Origin: CAZVRZ01 sp964629965
GTDB taxonomy: Bacteria; Chloroflexota; Anaerolineae; Anaerolineales; UBA4823
Direction of reading: 5' to 3'
DNA length: 36,088 nt
Assembly: GCA_964629965.1 (NCBI GenBank)
Contig: CAZVRZ010000046.1
Coordinates: 1 to 36,088 of the forward strand
Shown piece after piece: positions 7,660 through 15,101 of the stretch (position 1 is its first letter; each line of letters opens with the position of its first letter). Below the pieces are notes generated by a model. The model was not told the DNA's origin. It made no database searches and was given only the letters and a program-made list of their open reading frames with translations. The position numbers and the translations under genes are program-made.

Positions 7660-9312
7660 CTATTTCAACATCGGCATCTTTACGCCATGCCGCCGGGCGG
7701 CCTCGATGGCTGCCGGGTAGCCTGCGTCTGCGTGCCTGACAATGCCCATCCCGGGGTCGGTGGTGAGGACGCGCTCTAAGCGCCGGGCTGCTTCTGGGCT
7801 GCCATCGGCAACGATGACCTGCCCGGCATGCTGGCTGTAGCCAATGCCCACCCCGCCGCCGTGATGGAAGGAAACCCAGGTGGCTCCGCCCACCGCATTG
7901 ATCAGGGCGTTGAGGATCGCCCAATCGCTGATCGCGTCGCTGCCGTCTCGCATACCTTCTGTTTCGCGATTGGGCGAGGCCACCGAGCCGGCATCCAGGT
8001 GGTCGCGGCCGATCACGATGGGAGCCTTCACCACACCCGCTGCGACCAGGTTATTGAAAGCCAGGCCGGCCGCGGCGCGCTCACCATAACCTAACCAACA
8101 AATACGCGCCGGCAAGCCCTGGAAGGGCACCTTTTCGCGCGCCATGCGCAGCCAGCGGTGCAAATGCTCATCCTGAGGAAACAGTTCCATCACGGCTTCA
8201 TCGGTGCGGTAAATATCCTGCGGGTCGCCGGACAATGCTACCCAGCGGAAAGGCCCTTTCCCTTCGCAGAATAAAGGCCGGATATAGGCAGGTACAAAGC
8301 CGGGAAAATCGAACGCATTTTTCACACCATGATCAAAGGCGCGCTGCCGCAGGTTATTGCCATAATCAAACACCTCCGCGCCGCGGCGTTGAAACTCCAA
8401 CATAGCCTCCACATGGCGCGCCATGGAATGCATCGAGCGGCGTTCATACTCTTTTGCATCCCGGCTGCGCAAGGCAGCAGCGCCTTCCACGCTCAACCCG
8501 GCAGGGATATACATTTGCACATCGTGCGCCGGAGTCTGGTCGGTGACCACGTCCGGCGTGACGCCGCGCAGCGCCAATTCTGAATAGACCTCGGCCGCGT
8601 TGCCAATTAAGCCAATGGATTTGGGCAGCCGGCTCTGGCAGGCTTCTTCTACCAGCGTCATGGCCTCTTCCAGGGTATTCACCACCACATCCACATAACC
8701 GATCTCCAAACGGCGCCGGGCGCGCTCCGGATCCACTTCCACGATCAAACCAACGCCCTCGTTCATGGTGATCGCCAGAGGCTGTGCGCCGCCCATACCG
8801 CCCAAGCCTGCAGTCAGCACAAACTTACCCCGCAGCGAATTCCAACCGCGCTGCTGCGCCAGCGAAACCAGCGTTTCGTAGGTGCCTTGCAAGATACCCT
8901 GAGTGCCGATATAGATCCAGGAACCCGCCGTCATCTGGCCGTACATGATCAATCCCTTGCGCGCCAACTCGTCAAAATGTTCCTGCGTGGCCCAGTGAGG
9001 CACCAGGTTTGAGTTTGCGATCAGCACGCGCGGTGCATCTGCATGGGTACGAAAGACAGCCACCGGTTTGCCGGATTGAACCAGCAGTGTTTCGTCCACT
9101 TCCAGGTTTTGGAGAGCAGACAAAATCGCATCAAAAGCTTCCCAACTGCGCGCCGCCTGGCCCCTGCCGCCATATACCACCAGGTCGGCAGGCCGCTCGG
9201 CAACCTCCGGATCCAGGTTGTTTTGGATCATGCGGTAAGCAGCCTCGATCTGCCATGATTTACATGTCAATTGAGCACCTCGCGGTGCGCGTACGATTCT
9301 TGACCCAGTCAT
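7660..9312 (-). CDS. hutU: Urocanate hydratase
   Basis: 550 residues, full length for urocanase, which converts urocanate to imidazolone propionate in histidine breakdown using tightly bound NAD+. Recognisable blocks: YGGRGQAARSW (47-57), QMTAGSWIYIGTQGI (126-140), the NAD-binding loop GLGGMGGAQ (169-177), FPGFVPAYIRPLFCEG (336-351), the active-site segment RICWLGYGER with Cys405, and FHHGGGVGIGYSQHAG near the C-terminus. ATG 9312 is preceded by AAGGAGG. No hutH, hutI or other histidine-degradation gene is in the window, so the pathway partners must be elsewhere. It is read away from a hairpin terminator at 9325-9364 that separates it from the upstream small gene, so it probably has its own transcription start in or near that gap. 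Confidence 0.97.
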   Translation of the reverse strand: MTGSRIVRAPRGAQLTCKSWQIEAAYRMIQNNLDPEVAERPADLVVYGGRGQAARSWEAFDAILSALQNLEVDETLLVQSGKPVAVFRTHADAPRVLIANSNLVPHWATQEHFDELARKGLIMYGQMTAGSWIYIGTQGILQGTYETLVSLAQQRGWNSLRGKFVLTAGLGGMGGAQPLAITMNEGVGLIVEVDPERARRRLEIGYVDVVVNTLEEAMTLVEEACQSRLPKSIGLIGNAAEVYSELALRGVTPDVVTDQTPAHDVQMYIPAGLSVEGAAALRSRDAKEYERRSMHSMARHVEAMLEFQRRGAEVFDYGNNLRQRAFDHGVKNAFDFPGFVPAYIRPLFCEGKGPFRWVALSGDPQDIYRTDEAVMELFPQDEHLHRWLRMAREKVPFQGLPARICWLGYGERAAAGLAFNNLVAAGVVKAPIVIGRDHLDAGSVASPNRETEGMRDGSDAISDWAILNALINAVGGATWVSFHHGGGVGIGYSQHAGQVIVADGSPEAARRLERVLTTDPGMGIVRHADAGYPAAIEAARRHGVKMPMLK

Positions 9313-9324
9313 AGAACCTCCTTA

Positions 9325-9364
9325 ACAAAGACAAAATCCCTTCCAGGCAACATCAGGAAGGGAT
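9325..9364 (-). terminator. Probable intrinsic terminator between the 82-residue orphan and hutU
   Basis: Perfect 9-bp stem ATCCCTTCC (9336-9344) / GGAAGGGAT (9356-9364) with an 11-nt loop. On the minus strand it is followed by TTTTGTCTTTG. It ends transcription from the upstream minus-strand gene, or could act as an attenuator in the hutU leader since hutU starts 13 bp further on. Confidence 0.6.
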
Positions 9365-9393
9365 AGTAAAGGAACATCGAGAGATACATTTCA

Positions 9394-9642
9394 TCAACGA
9401 TCCGTAGAGTCAGGAAGCGACGTAATATAAACATAATGTTGATCGTACCCCGTCAGGCTTCCCATCCGCTTGAGCATATCCAATTCGGCGTCTTGAACAG
9501 CATGGCCATAATCATTTGCCCGGAAAGCAACGAACTCGCGATTGATCAAATCAATGGCCCTGCCATCGCTCCAATCCAGGACAATCAGCCCATTCGTCAA
9601 GACGCACACCAGTTCACGGTTCATCCGAATACCGAGCATCAT
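9394..9642 (-). CDS. Hypothetical protein, 82 residues
   Basis: A short soluble protein with no recognised domain; notable segments are ELVCVLTNGLIVLDWSDGRAIDLINREFVAF and an acidic, Tyr-rich C-terminus. GGGAGAG precedes the first of two possible ATGs (9642 or 9639), and an intrinsic terminator follows the stop, both of which support it being a real gene. It lies 80 bp downstream of the Rrf2 gene on the same strand and may be co-transcribed with it. Function unknown. Confidence 0.55.
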   Translation of the reverse strand: MMLGIRMNRELVCVLTNGLIVLDWSDGRAIDLINREFVAFRANDYGHAVQDAELDMLKRMGSLTGYDQHYVYITSLPDSTDR

Positions 9643-9656
9643 CTTTATATCTCTCC

Positions 9657-9719
9657 CAGGGCTCAGGGCTCAGGCCCAGGACTCAGGTTGGAATCTATGG
9701 GTCAACAGGGCTCAGGTTG
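9657..9719. repeat. Cluster of four CAGGRCTCAGG direct repeats
   Basis: Copies begin at 9657, 9664, 9677 and 9706; the last two extend to 14 nt (CAGGRCTCAGGTTG). They fill most of the 80-bp gap between the Rrf2 gene and the 82-residue orphan. Too short and irregular for a CRISPR. Could be slippage-derived or a protein-binding array. Confidence 0.6.
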
Positions 9720-9722
9720 AAA

Positions 9723-10139
9723 TTAATCGCCAGTAGAGGCCGCCTGCACAAAATAACCAAAGTTCGTGCTGCCCAGCCGATGAACCAGCTCGCGCTGTGC
9801 ATCGCACCACACAGGTTTCATCGGGCATTCATCACCGAAGACACATTCATTATTTTCGCCTACGCAGTCATTCAAAAGGATCGGTCCATCGATCGCCTCG
9901 ACCACGTCCAATAACGAGATATCAGTCGGCAGCTTGGCGAGCGCAACGCCCCCGCGCGCGCCACGCGAAGTATGCAGCAACCCCGCCACAGACAATTGCG
10001 AAACGATCTTCGCCAGGAAGGAAGCTGGTATTTGTTTTTCTTTGGCAATCTGGCTGGTGGAAGCACGGCGCTCTGAGCCTAACTGTGTAAGATATACCAT
10101 TGCTCGTACGGCATAATCTGCCTGTCTTGTGATCTGCAT
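9723..10139 (-). CDS. Rrf2-family transcriptional regulator with Fe-S-type cysteines
   Basis: 138 residues. The N-terminal winged helix is typical of Rrf2 (MQITRQADYAVRAMVYL, SQIAKEKQIPASFLAKIVSQL, GLLHTSRGARGGV). The C-terminal part has Cys92-x6-Cys99-x5-Cys105 plus Cys112, the spacing used by NsrR and IscR to hold a [2Fe-2S] or [4Fe-4S] cluster, so it likely senses NO, redox state or Fe-S supply. No suf/isc or nitrosative-stress gene is adjacent, so IscR-like versus NsrR-like cannot be decided. A promoter (TTGCAA-N17-TAAAAT) lies upstream, its -10 inside a palindrome also found in front of ugd, which suggests autoregulation. Confidence 0.93.
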   Translation of the reverse strand: MQITRQADYAVRAMVYLTQLGSERRASTSQIAKEKQIPASFLAKIVSQLSVAGLLHTSRGARGGVALAKLPTDISLLDVVEAIDGPILLNDCVGENNECVFGDECPMKPVWCDAQRELVHRLGSTNFGYFVQAASTGD

Positions 10140-10184
10140 AACAAACTCCGTTTATATATTTTATGGGTAAGAATTATCCCCCCT

Positions 10185-10213
10185 ATTTTAGAGTAAAATT
10201 GGCTAATTTGCAA
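10185..10213 (-). promoter_or_regulatory. Rrf2 gene promoter with palindromic operator on the -10
   Basis: Minus strand: TTGCAA (10213-10208), 17-nt spacer, TAAAAT (10190-10185). The -10 is one arm of the perfect palindrome ATTTTA-GAG-TAAAAT (10185-10199). A looser copy, ATTTTA-N4-TAAGAA (10158-10173), lies between this promoter and the start codon. Confidence 0.55.
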
Positions 10214-10248
10214 GAGAAAATATAATCTGGGTAAGATGATTGTTATCA

Positions 10249-10282
10249 AGACAACTGCACATCGTGCATCTTATGATAAGAT
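10249..10282 (+). promoter_or_regulatory. Candidate ugd promoter with matching palindromic operator
   Basis: Perfect 15-bp palindrome ATCTTAT-G-ATAAGAT (10268-10282) containing TATGAT (10272-10277) as a likely plus-strand -10; the -35 is weak (AAGACA about 18 nt upstream). It matches the Rrf2-promoter palindrome in the form ATYTTA-N3-TAARAT. Lies 67 bp upstream of the ugd ATG. Confidence 0.5.
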
Positions 10283-10348
10283 TATAGCGGTTTGCCCGCT
10301 CGGCAAAGCGCAATGATGGGCAAAAATCCTATTGGAGGTTCTTCGAAT

Positions 10349-11656
10349 ATGAAACGCATCTGTGTGATAGGGGTAGGGNNNNNNNNNNCAGATCTGGGCA
10401 ATCGAGTCTTAGCTCTTGATATTAATGAAGACAAGATCAAAGGGCTAGAGAATGGCATCATGCCGATCTATGAGCCAGGCTTGCAAGAAGTGGTCGTGCG
10501 AAATATGAAAGCCAGGCGAATTTTGTTCACCACATCTTACCAGGAAGCCCTGCATGACACCGAATATGCCTTCATTGCGGTTGGAACGCCTTCCGGCGTC
10601 GATGGAGAGGCAGACTTACGCTATGTTGAAACTGCTGCTCGCTCTATTGCCGAAAATATGACCCATCCGCTGATCATTATTAACAAATCGACCGTACCCG
10701 TAGGCACCGGCGATTGGGTGGCAGAGATCGTCGCGCGTCACCAGCTTGAGCCGATCCCGTTTTCGGTGGTCTCATGCCCAGAATTCTTACGCGAAGGCTC
10801 TGCGATCAGCGATTTTATGCAGCCGCACCGCACCGTGTTAGGCTCGCTAGATCGTGAAGCCGCAGAAAAAGTCGCTCAACTACACCTACCGCTGCGGGCG
10901 CCCATCGTTATTACCGACCTGCGCACTGCAGAAATGATCAAATATGCTTCGAACGCCTTCCTGGCGACCAAAATCTCATTCATTAACGAAATCGCCAACA
11001 TCTGCGAAGCGCTGGGTGCGGATGTTAAAGAGGTGGCGGCTGGAATGGGATATGACAAACGCATCGGGTCTGCTTTTCTGGATGCAGGCATAGGGTATGG
11101 CGGCTCTTGCTTTCCAAAAGATGTCAAAGCGCTGGCCTACATGGCTGCCGAAAAAGGCCGTCACCCTCAATTACTAGAAACGGTCATGGCAATCAACGAT
11201 GATCGTCGCATGATGGCTGTTAACCAGATTCGCCAAATGCTCGGCGGCTTAGAAGGGAAAACCATTGGGCTGTTGGGTTTGTCCTTCAAACCCAACACGG
11301 ACGATATGCGCGATGCCCCCTCCATCACCATCGCCGAGGCTTTACTGGCGGGTGGGGCGCAGGTGCGCGCGTACGACCCCGTGGCAATGGATATCGCCCA
11401 AGCTGTGCTTCCCAAAATTCAAATGATAGCCGATCCCTACACGCTGGCAGAGAACTGCGATGCACTGATGATTATGACCGAATGGAATGAATTCAAGCAA
11501 TTGAATTTGGAACGGATCCACAAGAGCATGCGCCAACCGGTGGTCTTCGATGGGCGCAACATTTATGATCCAGCCATGATGGCGCTCATGGGCTTTTCCT
11601 ACTGCGGCATCGGGCGCGGTTACGACCAGCAGCGTCTGAACGAAGATGGCGTTTAG
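10349..11656 (+). CDS. ugd: UDP-glucose 6-dehydrogenase (interrupted by assembly gap)
   Basis: Oxidises UDP-glucose to UDP-glucuronate with two NAD+, supplying polysaccharide precursors. Family blocks: N-terminal Rossmann start MKRICVIGVG, FIAVGTPSGVDGEADLRYVE, NKSTVPVGTGDWV, CPEFLREGSAISDF, KYASNAFLATKISFINEIAN, the catalytic-Cys loop GGSCFPKDVKAL, and GLSFKPNTDDMRDAPS in the C-terminal domain. ATG 10349 has GGAGG at 10334-10338; the frame stays open upstream but without a ribosome site. Ten Ns at 10379-10388 replace the glycine-rich NAD loop, where about 11 residues are expected between GVG and DLGN but only 4 codons are present. The 3' end overlaps the next ATG by 11 nt. GDP-mannose dehydrogenase is a less likely alternative. 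Confidence 0.92.
   Translation: MKRICVIGVGXXXXDLGNRVLALDINEDKIKGLENGIMPIYEPGLQEVVVRNMKARRILFTTSYQEALHDTEYAFIAVGTPSGVDGEADLRYVETAARSIAENMTHPLIIINKSTVPVGTGDWVAEIVARHQLEPIPFSVVSCPEFLREGSAISDFMQPHRTVLGSLDREAAEKVAQLHLPLRAPIVITDLRTAEMIKYASNAFLATKISFINEIANICEALGADVKEVAAGMGYDKRIGSAFLDAGIGYGGSCFPKDVKALAYMAAEKGRHPQLLETVMAINDDRRMMAVNQIRQMLGGLEGKTIGLLGLSFKPNTDDMRDAPSITIAEALLAGGAQVRAYDPVAMDIAQAVLPKIQMIADPYTLAENCDALMIMTEWNEFKQLNLERIHKSMRQPVVFDGRNIYDPAMMALMGFSYCGIGRGYDQQRLNEDGV
10379..10388. other. Assembly gap (10 N) in ugd
   Basis: Ten unknown bases. From the family motif GxGYVGL...ADLGN, roughly 31 nt are expected here, so the N count is probably a placeholder rather than the true length. All coordinates downstream would shift by about 21 bp. 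Confidence 0.95.
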
Positions 11657-12599
11657 GAGCTCCGCTTTGCCTGAGATCGTATCCAACAACACTCCCCCTA
11701 TCTGTGATTACGAGGGCTCAGATTACCAGGCTTCCTTCTGGGACCAGGGCAAGCGGCAATACGAAGACCAGGTGGAAGCTGTGGCACTGCGGCGTTTACT
11801 GCCCTCCCAGGGTCGTTTGCTGCTGGAGATAGGCGCAGGAGCCGGGCGCAATACCCCGCGCTACCAGGGCTACCGCCAAGTGGTTTTGTTGGATTATTCC
11901 TATACTCAACTCGAACAGGCCAGGGAACACCTGGGAAATAACGGCGGTTTGGAAAACGACGATCGTTATATTTACGTGGCAGCCGATGCATACCGCCTGC
12001 CGTTTGTGCCGGGATTGTTCGATGCCGCCACCATGATCCGGGTGCTGCACCACATGGCAGATGCGCCGCTGGCACTGGGGCAGGTTCGCCGGGTTCTACA
12101 GCCGGGCGGCGCCTTCATCCTGGAGTTTGCCAACAAACAAAACCTGAAGGCAATCCTGCGCTACTGGCTTGGACGGCAATCCTGGAGCCCTTTTACGCCG
12201 GAGCCTTTCGAATTCACCAAACTGAATTTCGACTTTCACCCCCAGACGGTGCGAACCTGGTTACAAGGGCAGGGCTTCGAGGTCGAGCGCCAGTTGACCG
12301 TGTCACATTTCCGCACAGAAACGCTCAAGCGCCGGTTGCCTCTGCGGCTGCTGGTAAGTATGGATGCACTGGCTCAGCTCAGCGGAAATTGGTGGCAGCT
12401 TTCTCCCAGCGTGTTCGCTCGCTGCCGGGCGGCAGGAGAGACGCCAACCGCATCCCAGGGCTTCTTTGCCTGCCCGCTCTGCCAGGAGCCGCTGCCAGAC
12501 ATAGCGGCCCATCCCCTGGTGTGTCCGGCCTGCAACAACCACTGGAGCCATGAGAACGGCATCTACGATTTCCGTAAACCTATCTCACCCGCTCGATAA
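11646..12599 (+). CDS. Class I SAM methyltransferase with C-terminal Trm112-like zinc ribbon
   Basis: 317 residues. Residues about 50-180 form a class I methyltransferase: motif I LLLEIGAGAGRN, the acidic post-strand LLDYSY, AADAYRLPF, and RRVLQPGGAFILEF. The tail (about 277-313) carries FACPLCQ and LVCPACNNHW followed by HENGIYDFR, the four-cysteine Trm112/YcaR pattern. Trm112 is normally a separate activator of methyltransferases, so the partner seems built in. ATG 11646 overlaps the ugd end by 11 nt, suggesting coupling and a role with sugar or polysaccharide metabolism. Substrate unknown. Its last 20 bp overlap the 3' end of the convergent methyltransferase. Confidence 0.85.
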   Translation: MAFRSSALPEIVSNNTPPICDYEGSDYQASFWDQGKRQYEDQVEAVALRRLLPSQGRLLLEIGAGAGRNTPRYQGYRQVVLLDYSYTQLEQAREHLGNNGGLENDDRYIYVAADAYRLPFVPGLFDAATMIRVLHHMADAPLALGQVRRVLQPGGAFILEFANKQNLKAILRYWLGRQSWSPFTPEPFEFTKLNFDFHPQTVRTWLQGQGFEVERQLTVSHFRTETLKRRLPLRLLVSMDALAQLSGNWWQLSPSVFARCRAAGETPTASQGFFACPLCQEPLPDIAAHPLVCPACNNHWSHENGIYDFRKPISPAR

Positions 12600-13329
12600 C
12601 CCACACGTGCGACAGCCCCAAGATCCTGAGGGGTGTCTTTTCAAGCCACTGTAAGATCGCCCGCAACCCCCGCCCCAGGCGCGGCAAGCGGGCGATAATA
12701 TTATCATAGGCACCGAAGATGATCGTTCGCGAGACGAAGCGCACCGGTAAACCGGCGAATAACTTCTCCAGGTCGCGCCCGGTATAAACACGCACATGCG
12801 GCGCAAAACGGTCTCGAAGGCGGCGCGGCAAGTAATTCACCAGCGGAATATTGCCAAAGCGATAGCGGCCGCGCCAATAGATACCGTGGGTCTCAAATGG
12901 GTATCCTCGGTTCGGCACAAACAACACGATCCGCCCGCTGGGACGCAGGGTCCGCACCATTTCCTGGACGGCCAGGTTGTCCGCCTGAACATGCTCCAAT
13001 ACCTCGTGACTGAGGATCAGGTCGAAAAAACGGCTCGGGTATGGCAGCGCTTCACCTGCCGCGCACACCACCAGGCTCGAACGCTGGCCGGCCTGCCCAG
13101 CGCGTTCGAATTCGTACTCCAATCCAAAGATCCCATCGCCATATTGTGACAAATGCTCGACATACATCCCAACGCCGCAGCCATTTTCCAGCACATTTCC
13201 ACGGACGCGGTCACCGGCGGCTTCCAGGATCATCTGTAAGCGGCGTTCCTGCCCGGCGCGCCACACGTAAGACGGCTCTCCGCGCAGCGCCGCCCTGGCC
13301 AGTTCCGGCGAGGCGTATGGATCATTCAT
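12580..13329 (-). CDS. Class I SAM-dependent methyltransferase
   Basis: 249 residues with motif I VLENGCGVGMYVE, the core segments GEALPYPSRFFDLILSHEVLEHV and RTLRPSGRIVLFVPNRGYPFETHG, then a basic C-terminal region (YLPRRLRDRFAPHVRVYTGRDLEKL) like those of methyltransferases near sugar or lipid biosynthesis genes. The chosen ATG (13329) overlaps the preceding gene by 8 nt (ATGAATGA) and starts MNDPYASPELARAAL; the frame is open further upstream but only by overlapping that gene. It is the last gene of the operon that also holds menG/ubiE and ubiX, so a quinone-related or lipid substrate is possible but unproven. Confidence 0.85.
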   Translation of the reverse strand: MNDPYASPELARAALRGEPSYVWRAGQERRLQMILEAAGDRVRGNVLENGCGVGMYVEHLSQYGDGIFGLEYEFERAGQAGQRSSLVVCAAGEALPYPSRFFDLILSHEVLEHVQADNLAVQEMVRTLRPSGRIVLFVPNRGYPFETHGIYWRGRYRFGNIPLVNYLPRRLRDRFAPHVRVYTGRDLEKLFAGLPVRFVSRTIIFGAYDNIIARLPRLGRGLRAILQWLEKTPLRILGLSHVWVIERVR

Positions 13330-13780
13330 CGAAGGACCACTCCTGTTTGAAGCCAAAGGCCCGACGGTTATCGACCAGCCGCACCCACACCGGCTCCAAT
13401 ACATAGAAACTATTGCGCGCCACCACGGTTTTCAGCGCAGCTACAAAGGGAAACTTCGTCCGGTATGCCTGCCAGGCATGATCCCATTCGTCGCCGCGCA
13501 AAACCTGGCGCACTTTGCCGCGCAGCTGCAAGCCGCGAATTTCCTGCCAGTCTTCGACCTGGGGGTAAATGGCAGCCGCGATAATCGGCCGGGCGATACT
13601 ATCCTGGCTGTGCCGGCTGCCTGCCTGCGAAAAATAGTACAACTTCGGAGAGTGCGCCTCGCCAGGCCAGGCCGCGACAAAGTACACCGGCGCGGCATGC
13701 GGCAGCCCATCGGAATTCACCGTGGCAAGAGCCATGGTCGATAAAGCCAGGAATTCTTCGAGAGCCGGGCGCATTTTCAT
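13322..13780 (-). CDS. Pyridoxamine-5'-phosphate-oxidase-like FMN split-barrel protein
   Basis: 152 residues. The opening RPALEEFLALSTMALATVNSDGLPHAAPVYF is the classic start of the FMN/F420-binding split-barrel family; later strands include KLYYFSQAGSRHSQDSI, PIIAAAIYPQVEDWQEIRGLQLRGKVR and ARNSFYVLEPVWVRLVD. Such proteins bind FMN, F420 or haem and are often of unknown substrate; true vitamin B6 synthesis is not implied. It starts in an ATGA overlap with ubiX and ends in an 8-nt overlap with the next methyltransferase, so it belongs to the five-gene operon. Having an FMN-fold protein next to ubiX, which modifies FMN, is suggestive only. Confidence 0.85.
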   Translation of the reverse strand: MKMRPALEEFLALSTMALATVNSDGLPHAAPVYFVAAWPGEAHSPKLYYFSQAGSRHSQDSIARPIIAAAIYPQVEDWQEIRGLQLRGKVRQVLRGDEWDHAWQAYRTKFPFVAALKTVVARNSFYVLEPVWVRLVDNRRAFGFKQEWSFDE

Positions 13781-14358
13781 GAACCGTTGGGGGTGCCTTG
13801 CCAGGCCTGATAGAGATCGTTATCGAGCCCCAGACGCGCCAGGACGCGCCCCACAATATTATCTACGATGTCGTCTACGGTCTGAGGGTGGGTATAAAAA
13901 GCGGGAACGGGAGGGAAGATGATGGCGCCGCTGCAAACAACCCGCTGCATCAGGCGCAGGTGACCGTAATGCCAGGGCGACTCCCGCACCACCAACAACA
14001 AGGGGCGGCCTTCTTTCAGCGTCACATCGGCCGCCCGCACCAGGAGATTCGCACTGTACGAGTGAGCAACGGCGGAAAGCGTCTTGACCGAACAGGGGAT
14101 AACGACCATCCCCATCGTTGCGAACGATCCCGAAGAGATCGCAGCCCCGAGATCGGTGAAACCATAGTTGACTGAAGCCAGTGAGCGCACATCGTCAATC
14201 TTCCAATCGGTCTCTTGTTGGATAGTGGTTTGAGAAGCCGGAGAAAGAACCAGGTGCGTTTCAATTTCGGTTCCCCGCAGCGCCTGCAACAAGCGGATCC
14301 CCAGGATGGCGCCAGAAGCACCGGAAATACCTACCACCAAACGTTGTGACCGGATCAT
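13777..14358 (-). CDS. ubiX: Flavin prenyltransferase UbiX
   Basis: 193 residues. UbiX attaches a dimethylallyl group to FMN, giving the prenyl-FMN cofactor of UbiD decarboxylases. Visible motifs: N-terminal FMN loop VVGISGASGAILGIRLL (8-24), SGSFATMGMVVIPCSVKTLSAVAHSYS (76-102), RAADVTLKEGRPLLLVVRESPWH (108-130), and PPVPAFYTHPQTVDDIVD (149-166). ATG 14358 has AGGAGG just upstream and overlaps the menG/ubiE stop by ATGA. The frame is open some 130 codons upstream, but that part lies over menG/ubiE in another frame and is not UbiX-like. With the methyltransferase next to it, a menaquinone route is likely; no ubiD is in the window. Confidence 0.95.
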   Translation of the reverse strand: MIRSQRLVVGISGASGAILGIRLLQALRGTEIETHLVLSPASQTTIQQETDWKIDDVRSLASVNYGFTDLGAAISSGSFATMGMVVIPCSVKTLSAVAHSYSANLLVRAADVTLKEGRPLLLVVRESPWHYGHLRLMQRVVCSGAIIFPPVPAFYTHPQTVDDIVDNIVGRVLARLGLDNDLYQAWQGTPNGS

Positions 14359-15101
14359 ACCGCCTCCTGAGCCCAATGGATGGCAACCGCGCCAAACATC
14401 AGGCGGCGAAAACCAACCTGTGAAAAACCAACCGCTTTCAAGAGATCTGCCAGGTCTTCGGCACTCAAGAAGGCTTCCGTGGAATCGGGCAGATATTGAT
14501 ATGCTTCGGCCTCCCCGGTCAGCAGCCTGCCCAGGCCGGGAATAATTTTGTGGAGATACACAGAGATCAAAGGGGATAGCCAGCTTTGCCGCGGCCGGGT
14601 GGTATCCAAGATAACGATGCGCCCGCCTGGTTTTAGCACCCGTCGCTGTTCGGCCAACGCGCCGCGCGCATCGGCCACATTGCGCATCAAAAAACCAGAC
14701 ACAACCGCCTGAAACGTTTGGGCAGGGAACGGTAAATTCAAAGCGTCGCATCCACACCAGGCCGGGAAATGAATGGGCTGATCGGGTCGTTCATGGCTCA
14801 GCCGGCCGACCCGCATCATCTCAAGCGTAAAATCGCCCGCAATGGGACGGCAGCCTGGAGACTGACGCAGCGCTTCGCGAGATAAGTCGCCCGTGCCTGC
14901 GCCCAGGTCGAGCAGCAAGTTCCCACCGGCCAGCCTCGCCCGCCGGATCACTTCTTTCCTCCAGGCAATGTCCTGCCCGGCGGTCATGAGGCGATTCATC
15001 AGGTCATAGCGGGCGGCGATGCGGGAGAACATCTGGCGCACGTACCGGCTGCGCTCTGGCCCGGTTAACGCGGCTGGGGCGGCGGCGCGGTCAGGCTTCA
15101 T
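14355..15101 (-). CDS. menG/ubiE: Demethylmenaquinone/ubiquinone C-methyltransferase (MenG/UbiE)
   Basis: 248 residues. SAM-dependent enzyme for the C-methylation step of quinone synthesis. Hallmarks: FSRIAARYDLMNRLMTAGQD near residues 25-44, motif I LLLDLGAGTGDLSREAL, VVSGFLMRNVADARGALAEQRRVLKPGG, and YQYLPDSTEAF. Chloroflexota generally use menaquinone, so MenG is the likelier role, but ubiE is the usual name. It starts in an ATGA overlap with the UMF1 transporter gene and ends in an ATGA overlap with ubiX, so both quinone-related genes are translationally coupled. Confidence 0.93.
   Translation of the reverse strand: MKPDRAAAPAALTGPERSRYVRQMFSRIAARYDLMNRLMTAGQDIAWRKEVIRRARLAGGNLLLDLGAGTGDLSREALRQSPGCRPIAGDFTLEMMRVGRLSHERPDQPIHFPAWCGCDALNLPFPAQTFQAVVSGFLMRNVADARGALAEQRRVLKPGGRIVILDTTRPRQSWLSPLISVYLHKIIPGLGRLLTGEAEAYQYLPDSTEAFLSAEDLADLLKAVGFSQVGFRRLMFGAVAIHWAQEAV

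Noticed and set aside
9657..9719. Possible CRISPR from repeated CTCAGG units
   Set aside because: Repeats are only 11-14 nt with irregular 7-29 nt spacing and no cas genes nearby.
13777..14757. 326-codon reading of ubiX
   Set aside because: The first 133 codons lie over menG/ubiE in another frame and are not UbiX-like; ATG 14358 with AGGAGG gives the normal length.
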